From NCBI GenBank assembly GCA_001780825.1, contig MFIX01000260.1, forward strand, positions 8,661 through 14,470: a stretch of 5,810 nt of DNA. The letters run 5' to 3'. Below the pieces are notes generated by a model. The model did not search any database and was not told the origin of the DNA. It worked only from the letters and a program-made list of their open reading frames with translations. Of the stretch, positions 1 to 3,595 are shown one piece after another. This stretch comes from Candidatus Glassbacteria bacterium RIFCSPLOWO2_12_FULL_58_11. GTDB taxonomy: Bacteria; Gemmatimonadota; Glassbacteria; GWA2-58-10. Every line of letters starts with the position of its first letter. Position 1 is the first letter of the stretch. The translations under genes and the position numbers were made by a program.

Positions 1-418
1 TCTGCCTCAGCAGGCCGCCGATAGCGGCCGGTCCCGGATTGCCCCGGCTGCCGCCATCGGTGAACAGCTCGACCTCCAAGCGCGGATCGAGTTTCGCCCC
101 GGGGGTTCCTCCGGCCGGAGGTTTGCCGAACTCAGCCCAGCGGTATTTACCCGCGCGGACCGCAATTTTTCGAGGCAGGTAACAGCGGATTTTCAGCTCG
201 AGGAGCGGCAGCAGCTCGCCCGCTGCATTTCCCAGGTCTTTTAGCTCTATTACCGACGCCGATACTCCGAGCACCGCAGCCAGGAACGCCTCGACGGCCT
301 CGCGCCAGTTTTCGCCGGGTTTCAGCTCGATCCGGGGCGGTTCCCCGGCCGCGGAAGTGACCAGGCAGTGGCCCTCGGCCAGGATCTCCGGCCGGATAAA
401 AACCTCGTAGGAAGCCAA
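1..418 (-). CDS. Ribonuclease HI family protein with N-terminal extension (5' part only)
   Basis: Reading the minus strand from a TTG at 418-416 gives 139 residues before the window edge. Residues 118-133 read ELFTDGGSRGNPGPAA, the first strand and first catalytic aspartate (D121) of the RNase HI fold. This pattern (TDGGSRGNPGP) is typical of the RNase HI/RnhA-like family that cleaves the RNA strand of RNA:DNA hybrids. The other catalytic residues (Glu and two Asp) lie beyond the window and cannot be checked. Residues 1-113 are a non-RNase H extension that I do not recognise; it is rich in Leu, Glu and Ala and is not the usual hybrid-binding (cauli_VI) domain as far as I can see. The TTG start is chosen because a GAGAGGA ribosome binding site lies 8 bases upstream and no ATG or GTG fits nearby. 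The gene is divergent from the lipoprotein gene. It acts in the cytoplasm, in RNA:DNA hybrid removal, if active. The identity is firm at family level; exact subfamily is unknown. Confidence 0.85.
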   Translation of the reverse strand, partial: MASYEVFIRPEILAEGHCLVTSAAGEPPRIELKPGENWREAVEAFLAAVLGVSASVIELKDLGNAAGELLPLLELKIRCYLPRKIAVRAGKYRWAEFGKPPAGGTPGAKLDPRLEVELFTDGGSRGNPGPAAIGGLLRQ

Positions 419-426
419 CGTAAAAT

Positions 427-433
427 TCCTCTC
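427..433 (-). promoter_or_regulatory. Ribosome binding site of the RNase HI family gene
   Basis: On the minus strand the sequence is GAGAGGA, followed by an 8-base spacer and the TTG at 418-416. This is the feature that decides the non-ATG start of the gene. Confidence 0.7.
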
Positions 434-451
434 GCTAGGTTGGTATTGGGG

Positions 452-477
452 TTCCGGGGCCTAATTTACCCCCGGAA
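452..477. repeat. Perfect 8-bp inverted repeat in the RNase HI gene leader
   Basis: TTCCGGGG at 452-459 is the exact reverse complement of CCCCGGAA at 470-477, with a 10-base AT-rich loop. It would form a stable hairpin in the untranslated leader of the minus-strand gene, about 35 bases upstream of its start codon. Neither side carries a T-run, so it is not a standard intrinsic terminator. Its function is unknown; it may be an RNA leader element or a protein-binding dyad. Confidence 0.6.
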
Positions 478-582
478 GCTCGGCCTGGCAAGGCCCGGTT
501 TGCCGCGCCTGAAAGCTCCTTGACCGGATTGCCCGCAGGCGTTACCTTGACTGTAGAGGTTCTGTCTGCTTGTGTAAATTAT

Positions 583-611
583 TATTTATCCGTTAGTTAT
601 AACAACACCAA
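583..611 (-). promoter_or_regulatory. Possible sigma-70-type promoter for the RNase HI gene
   Basis: On the minus strand TTGGTG (611-606) is followed by a 17-base spacer and TAAATA (588-583). These lie in the only AT-rich patch of an otherwise GC-rich intergenic region and point toward the RNase HI gene, leaving a leader of roughly 155 bases. The match to consensus is moderate, and promoter rules for this phylum are uncertain, so this is a tentative call. Confidence 0.3.
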
Positions 612-675
612 CGAGTTAGAAAGGCTACTCTTTCAGCTCTCAAATTTTGCAAGCTCAGCCAGAATACAATCCTTT

Positions 676-728
676 CCTCCGGGCGCGAAAAACCGCCTTT
701 ATTCAGCCCTGTTTCGCACTCCCGGAGG
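676..728. repeat. Two-part hairpin in the leader of the lipoprotein gene
   Basis: CCTCCGGG (676-683) pairs perfectly with CCCGGAGG (721-728), and just inside it GCGAAA (685-690) pairs perfectly with TTTCGC (712-717). The two helices are separated by a small asymmetric internal loop (1 base against 3) and closed by a 21-base apical loop. The structure ends 12 bases before the ribosome binding site of the DUF4837 gene. There is no T-run after it, so it is better explained as an mRNA leader structure than a terminator. Confidence 0.6.
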
Positions 729-740
729 GCCGTCGCCGGC

Positions 741-746
741 AAGGAG
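741..746 (+). promoter_or_regulatory. Ribosome binding site of the DUF4837 gene
   Basis: AAGGAG, a near-perfect Shine-Dalgarno sequence, is followed by a 6-base spacer and the ATG at 753. This fixes the lipoprotein start. Confidence 0.8.
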
Positions 747-752
747 AACCGG

Positions 753-1814
753 ATGATCATCCCGGGAAATATTACCCTCCAATTATTCGTTCCCTTGTTT
801 GTACTGCTTCTTTTCAGCCTTTCCTGTTCCGATATGCCGGGCCGGAAACCCTTCGCCTTCGGCCGGGAAAAGGAAATCCTGGTCATTTGCGATGAGACGG
901 TCTGGGAAAAGTCAGAAAACGACCTGCGCAAAAAGCTCGAGGTGCCGGTCCACGCCGTACGCTGGGAACCGATTTTCGAGATCGCCCATCTGGAAGCTCA
1001 AAACCTGGGAAAGTACCAGGGATGGGACAAAATTGTCCTGATCGAGTCCCTGGAACATATGCAACTGCTTCCCGAGGTGGTCGGCGACAGCATGCTGAAA
1101 AAGATCTCCGAGGAAAAGGGCCTGTATTTCAACCAGGTGGATGTCTGGGCCAGGAACCAGCGGGTCGCCGGACTGGCCGCGCCGACCGATGACCTGCTCT
1201 ACCCGTTGATTAAAGTGCACGGCGACCGGATTTTCCAGGGGTTCCTGCGCCAGCTCGAGGTTCGCGAGGCGGAGCTGATGTACCACAGCGGCAAGAATGT
1301 CGCGCTGGCTGATTCACTGCTGCAGAACTGCGGATTCTCGATAGTCTTGCCCGAGGTGTATGAGAAAATCCGGGCCGACTCGCTGCCGGAAAATGAAATG
1401 CTCTTTGTACAGCTCGATCCGGTGCGCAGCATTTTTATCACCTGGCAGGAAAATCCGCCGCCTCAGGAGACCAGCCAACCAGCCCTCGCCGCATATCGCG
1501 ACAGCCGCCTGACCAAGCTCTACCCCGGCATGCTGACCGTGCCCGAGCGGGTCGACACCTCGACAGTCAGCGCCGGTGGAATCGACCGGCTTAGGGTTTA
1601 TGGGGTCTGGGAAAACCGGGTGGAGATCAGCGGCGGAGTTTATATCAGCCAGATCATCGAAAGCCCGAAACAGAACCGGCGTTACTACATGGACTGCCTG
1701 CTGTTCTGCCCCGATTCCAAGAAGAACAAATACAGATATATCTTTCAGCTCGACCACATTATGGATAGTTTCGCCTTGCCGGAAAACGCCCGGCCGGATA
1801 AAGGAACAAGCTGA
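753..1814 (+). CDS. DUF4837 family lipoprotein
   Basis: This gene encodes 353 residues. The N-terminus has a hydrophobic segment at about residues 8-24 ending in LFSLSC, so Cys25 is the likely lipidation site, although the position three before it is Ser and not the usual Leu. The mature protein begins its conserved region with EILVICDETVWE at residues 41-52, which matches the start of the DUF4837 domain as I know it. Late in the protein, a segment with WENRVEISGGVYIS, followed by a strand-rich end ending in a helix with DHIMDSF, fits the C-terminal half of that family. The family is envelope-anchored, found mainly in Bacteroidetes and relatives, and has no established function. Length is normal for the family. 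It starts with a strong ribosome binding site and lies alone: the next gene downstream is a broken, compositionally different methyltransferase. No terminator is visible after the stop. Confidence 0.8.
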   Translation: MIIPGNITLQLFVPLFVLLLFSLSCSDMPGRKPFAFGREKEILVICDETVWEKSENDLRKKLEVPVHAVRWEPIFEIAHLEAQNLGKYQGWDKIVLIESLEHMQLLPEVVGDSMLKKISEEKGLYFNQVDVWARNQRVAGLAAPTDDLLYPLIKVHGDRIFQGFLRQLEVREAELMYHSGKNVALADSLLQNCGFSIVLPEVYEKIRADSLPENEMLFVQLDPVRSIFITWQENPPPQETSQPALAAYRDSRLTKLYPGMLTVPERVDTSTVSAGGIDRLRVYGVWENRVEISGGVYISQIIESPKQNRRYYMDCLLFCPDSKKNKYRYIFQLDHIMDSFALPENARPDKGTS

Positions 1815-1823
1815 GAATTAATA

Positions 1824-2142
1824 GTGAAAGGACATCGACATCAATAGATTTGAGCCAACTGTAATTCTCGGTGGAGGTTGTAAGGATATTCTTCCATACA
1901 TTCCAGATAACTATATGGATTTAGTAATTGCTTCACTACCTAATGCGGGTAGCCTGAAGGAAACTTACGAGGCAATCTTACCCAACAAGTATGTTGAATG
2001 GTTTTCGCTGATATCACAGCAATTGTTGAGAGTTCTAAAACAGACTGGCTTTTTTATTCTTAATTTTAAGGAACGGGTGGTAAATGGCGGGCGACACACC
2101 TGTGTATTAGCGATGTCTCTTGAAATGAAAAATCAAGCGTAA
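1824..2142 (+). pseudogene. Remnant of a site-specific DNA methyltransferase (beta-class N4-cytosine/N6-adenine type)
   Basis: The frame open from 1828 to the TAA at 2140-2142 reads like the first third of a methyltransferase. ILGGGCKDILPYIPDNYMDLVI (1864-1929) matches the usual start up to motif IV, and then KYVEWF, LLRVLK, FILNFKERVVNG and RHT (1987-2100) match the region that follows motif IV in this family. Three lesions are visible. The catalytic motif IV, normally S/DPPY, is SLPN (1942-1953). No ATG, GTG or TTG exists in frame before Met at 1915, and a TGA sits in frame at 1825. The protein stops after EMKNQA where family members continue for well over a hundred residues with further motifs. 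A GTG at 1824 would enter the correct frame if one A of the AAA at 1827-1829 were removed, suggesting a single-base frameshift at the old start. It cannot encode an active methyltransferase. Family assignment is from memory of the conserved pattern. Confidence 0.75.
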
Positions 2143-2150
2143 CGGTGTAT

Positions 2151-2154
2151 GAGG
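2151..2154 (+). promoter_or_regulatory. Ribosome binding site that selects the DUF3800 start
   Basis: GAGG lies 5 bases before the ATG at 2160. A GTG at 2145 is in frame five codons earlier but has no ribosome binding site near it and would be only 2 bases after the methyltransferase remnant's stop, so the ATG is preferred. Confidence 0.55.
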
Positions 2155-2159
2155 TTATT

Positions 2160-2870
2160 ATGGAAATAATCATAAATATCTACTGTGATGAAAGCTGCCA
2201 TCTACCCAATGACCGGCAGAAAGCCATGGTTCTTGGGGCGCTCTGGTGTTTCAGAGTCGAGGCCAAGGAGCATAACCAAGCCATTGCTGACCTCAAGGCA
2301 AGATATCACCTCTCGCCGTTTTTCGAAATTAAATGGACAAAGGTTTCGCCAGGCAAACTGGATTTTTATACGGATCTTATCAACTACTTTTTTAACAGCA
2401 GCACAATGGGTTTTCGGGCTTGGGTCATTCCAGACAAGTCAATATTGTCCCATGATGACTACAGTCAGACCCACGAGGAATGGTACTATAAGATGTATTT
2501 CTATCTTCTGCGGAATTTGATTTTCACAGACAGAAGATACCATGTTTATCTTGATGTCAAGGACACCCGTAGCAGAAAGAAGCTGCGAAAGCTGTGGGAG
2601 GTCTTAAGCAATGCAAATTATGATTTTTCCAGGGAAATAATCGAGAAGGTTCAGCACGTGCATTCGCATGATATAGGTCTCATGCAGTTGTCCGATCTTC
2701 TCATCGGTGCTGTTTCCTATCATGCCCGGGGCCTTTCGGGGAGCGCTGCCAAGAATGAGATAGTCCAGCTTATCAAGCAGAGAACCGGTATTAGCCTTAC
2801 TCGCAATACGCTTCCAACCGAGCAAAAGTTCAATCTATGCGTATGGCGGCCAAATAATGGAGGGTATTGA
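2160..2870 (+). CDS. DUF3800 domain protein (RNase H-like fold, putative nuclease)
   Basis: The product is 236 residues from the chosen ATG. It shows the three signature blocks of DUF3800: an N-terminal strand with IYCDES (residues 7-12, acidic D10 and E11), a central strand with YLDVKDTRSRKK (130-141, D132 and D135), and a late helix with QLSDLLIGAVSY (176-187, D179). EIKWTK (56-61) and the closing FNLCVWRP (224-231) are also typical. As recalled, the family is an RNase H-like fold with carboxylate residues placed as in metal-dependent nucleases, and it is frequent in defence islands and mobile elements; its biochemical activity is not established. The key acidic residues are present, so the protein looks intact. 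It follows the methyltransferase remnant by 17 bases and its end carries the ribosome binding site of the next gene, so the two downstream genes are likely co-translated. Codon use is AT-richer than in flanking genes. Confidence 0.85.
   Translation: MEIIINIYCDESCHLPNDRQKAMVLGALWCFRVEAKEHNQAIADLKARYHLSPFFEIKWTKVSPGKLDFYTDLINYFFNSSTMGFRAWVIPDKSILSHDDYSQTHEEWYYKMYFYLLRNLIFTDRRYHVYLDVKDTRSRKKLRKLWEVLSNANYDFSREIIEKVQHVHSHDIGLMQLSDLLIGAVSYHARGLSGSAAKNEIVQLIKQRTGISLTRNTLPTEQKFNLCVWRPNNGGY
2859..2864 (+). promoter_or_regulatory. Ribosome binding site inside the end of the DUF3800 gene
   Basis: GGAGGG lies within the last codons of the DUF3800 gene, 7 bases before ATG 2872. The upstream TGA (2868-2870) is one base before that ATG, so translation of the second gene is probably coupled to the first. 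It also argues for the ATG at 2872 over the in-frame ATG at 2857, which has no such site. Confidence 0.75.
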
Positions 2871-2871
2871 A

Positions 2872-3396
2872 ATGCCTTCCTGGTTGCCGGAATTAGTAAA
2901 TGTTAGTCCATGGACACAAAGCACTTATGATATGCTGTATGAAATATTTTGTCGGGATATTCGCGATCATAATCTCCGGTACATCGGGAACCAAGTCTTA
3001 ATTCTCCGAGATATTGAATACGGAAAGGAAGCTATTTTTTGGCATTTGACTACAAGAATTGTCAAAGTAAAAAAAATCCCCCGACGAAAACGGAAATTCT
3101 ATCCAGAAGACCAGGAAATTGTTGCTGAAGAGAGATTGCCGGACTTACGTAGATGTGAGAGGCTGTCATGGATAAAGCCGTTGATCGAACATCCATGCGA
3201 TCCAGAGATATTTGCTTGGGATTATCAAGAGGGCGATTTGACGATAAAAACCTATATCTGGTTTAAGGATGAGGAATTTGCCGTTATAATGAAAAAATAC
3301 CCTAATGGGAGACAGCGGCTGATTACGTCGTTTTATATAGATAAACCGTACAAGCGGGAGGATTTTAGAAGAAAATACGAGAACCGCATTCAATAA
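2872..3396 (+). CDS. Putative BECR-fold nuclease-like protein coupled to DUF3800
   Basis: The product is 174 residues from the ATG chosen by the GGAGGG site. I recognise a recurring uncharacterised family. It opens with PSWLPELV (2-9), then has FWHLTT (56-61, His58), a lysine/arginine-rich linker (about 64-75), LPDLRRCERLSWIKPLIEH (89-107), and ends in a three-strand sheet with TYIWF (127-131), FAVIMKK (136-142) and RLITSFYIDKPY (149-160), followed by a basic helix. This helix, His/Arg and late sheet ending in an L-I/L-T-S/A-F/Y motif resembles the Barnase-EndoU-colicin E5/D-RelE (BECR) RNase fold of toxins and phage nucleases. Candidate catalytic residues are His58, the Arg cluster 93-97 and Thr152/Ser153. 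No membrane segment or signal peptide is present. It is coupled to the DUF3800 gene and its stop codon overlaps the T-run of a minus-strand terminator. Function (toxin, tRNase or partner of DUF3800) is inference. Confidence 0.75.
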   Translation: MPSWLPELVNVSPWTQSTYDMLYEIFCRDIRDHNLRYIGNQVLILRDIEYGKEAIFWHLTTRIVKVKKIPRRKRKFYPEDQEIVAEERLPDLRRCERLSWIKPLIEHPCDPEIFAWDYQEGDLTIKTYIWFKDEEFAVIMKKYPNGRQRLITSFYIDKPYKREDFRRKYENRIQ

Positions 3397-3421
3397 AAAA
3401 GGTCTGCTCGGACGGCAGACC
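3395..3421 (-). terminator. Intrinsic terminator on the minus strand
   Basis: On the minus strand GGTCTGC (3421-3415) pairs perfectly with GCAGACC (3407-3401) across a 7-base loop and is followed directly by six T (3400-3395). This is a textbook Rho-independent terminator for leftward transcription. In the plus direction the hairpin is followed by CATCTCC and not a T-run, so it would work poorly for the BECR-like gene. Confidence 0.75.
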
Positions 3422-3465
3422 CATCTCCTTTGGCTCTTACACCCTGTTTGGGATGGCTAATGAGT
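3395..3465 (-). ncRNA. Predicted small RNA of about 72 nt, leftward
   Basis: No gene on the minus strand accounts for the promoter at 3501-3472 and the terminator at 3421-3395, so together they define a short transcript starting near 3465. It contains no convincing open reading frame. Besides the terminator stem, CCATCCC (RNA, 3456-3450) can pair with GGAGATGG (3428-3421) with one bulged A, which would hide an AAAGGAG motif; an alternative CCC/GGG hairpin is also possible. It converges on the 3' end of the BECR-like gene, overlapping only its stop codon. I do not recognise an Rfam family in it. It may act as an antisense, antitoxin or trans-acting RNA, or be a solitary leftover. Confidence 0.5.
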
Positions 3466-3471
3466 ATTTAC

Positions 3472-3501
3472 ATAATACAATTATCGGCTAGCATTTGTCA
3501 A
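3472..3501 (-). promoter_or_regulatory. Near-consensus sigma-70 promoter for the small RNA
   Basis: On the minus strand TTGACA (3501-3496, perfect -35) is followed by an 18-base spacer and TATTAT (3477-3472, one mismatch to TATAAT). It points left, away from dnaE, and its predicted start is near 3465. It is the best promoter-like sequence in the window. Confidence 0.65.
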
Positions 3502-3567
3502 GCCTTAATAGAAAGTGTTTGGAATTCATTGGGAAAGTCCAACTGTGGAGATTTAGAGAAAGAAATA

Positions 3568-3590
3568 TTTCAAGTATCCTATATTTGAAA
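3568..3590. repeat. 10-bp hairpin directly before the dnaE start codon
   Basis: Bases 3568-3577 pair with 3581-3590 (nine Watson-Crick pairs and one G-U) around a CCT loop. It ends 5 bases before the dnaE ATG. The only purine-rich Shine-Dalgarno-like bases (GAAAG, 3587-3591) lie in its right arm, so the folded RNA would mask ribosome access. A perfect 10-base palindrome, GAAATATTTC (3562-3571), overlaps its left edge. As DNA the dyad could equally be a repressor or other protein site. Confidence 0.6.
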
Positions 3591-3595
3591 GCGCC

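Larger units (their letters stand above)
419..752. other. Divergent intergenic region with AT-rich core and two hairpins
   Basis: This 334-base stretch separates the minus-strand RNase HI gene from the plus-strand lipoprotein gene. I see no convincing coding sequence in it. Short open frames cross it but lack family signatures and overlap the leader signals. It contains a GC-rich hairpin at 452-477, an AT-rich core at about 573-607 that is the likely promoter zone for one or both genes, a two-part hairpin at 676-728, and the ribosome binding site of the lipoprotein gene at 741-746. Confidence 0.7.
1815..3590. other. AT-richer insert (putative defence-island remnant)
   Basis: Immediately after the DUF4837 stop codon the base composition and codon use switch from GC-rich (CTG, GGC, GAG) to AT-richer (ATA, TTA, AAA, GAT are common), and this continues to within a few bases of the dnaE start. 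The segment contains a decayed DNA methyltransferase, a DUF3800 gene, a BECR-like gene and a regulatory spacer. The abrupt change at both ends and the accessory gene content suggest horizontal acquisition. No transposase, integrase, terminal inverted repeat or convincing target duplication was seen. Confidence 0.6.

Noticed and set aside
547..580. TTGACT at 547-552 as the -35 of a promoter for the DUF4837 gene
   Set aside because: The nearest acceptable -10 (TAAATT, 575-580) is 22 bases away, which is too far for a standard promoter.
520..756. Short plus-strand open frame in the divergent spacer
   Set aside because: It crosses the AT-rich promoter zone, the leader hairpin and the ribosome binding site of the DUF4837 gene, and its translation has no recognisable feature.
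593..1757. Minus-strand open frames opposite the leader and body of the DUF4837 gene (593-931, 912-1286, 1314-1757)
   Set aside because: They overlap a well-supported plus-strand gene, lack ribosome binding sites that I could see, and show no recognisable motif.
3467..3494. Plus-strand promoter for dnaE (TTTACA, 16-base spacer, TAGCAT)
   Set aside because: The match is weak, with a poor -10, and it overlaps the much better minus-strand promoter. It remains possible but is not supportable.
3395..3501. Retron, riboswitch, SRP RNA, tRNA or type III antitoxin repeat as identity of the small RNA
   Set aside because: No reverse transcriptase is nearby, no tandem repeats are present, the transcript has no downstream gene on its strand, and none of the conserved cores I know fits.
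1818..3511. TTAATAG at 1818-1824 and 3505-3511 as possible direct repeats bounding the insert
   Set aside because: Only 7 bases match, in AT-rich sequence, and they do not sit exactly at both composition changes. This is within chance expectation, so I do not call a target duplication or attachment site.
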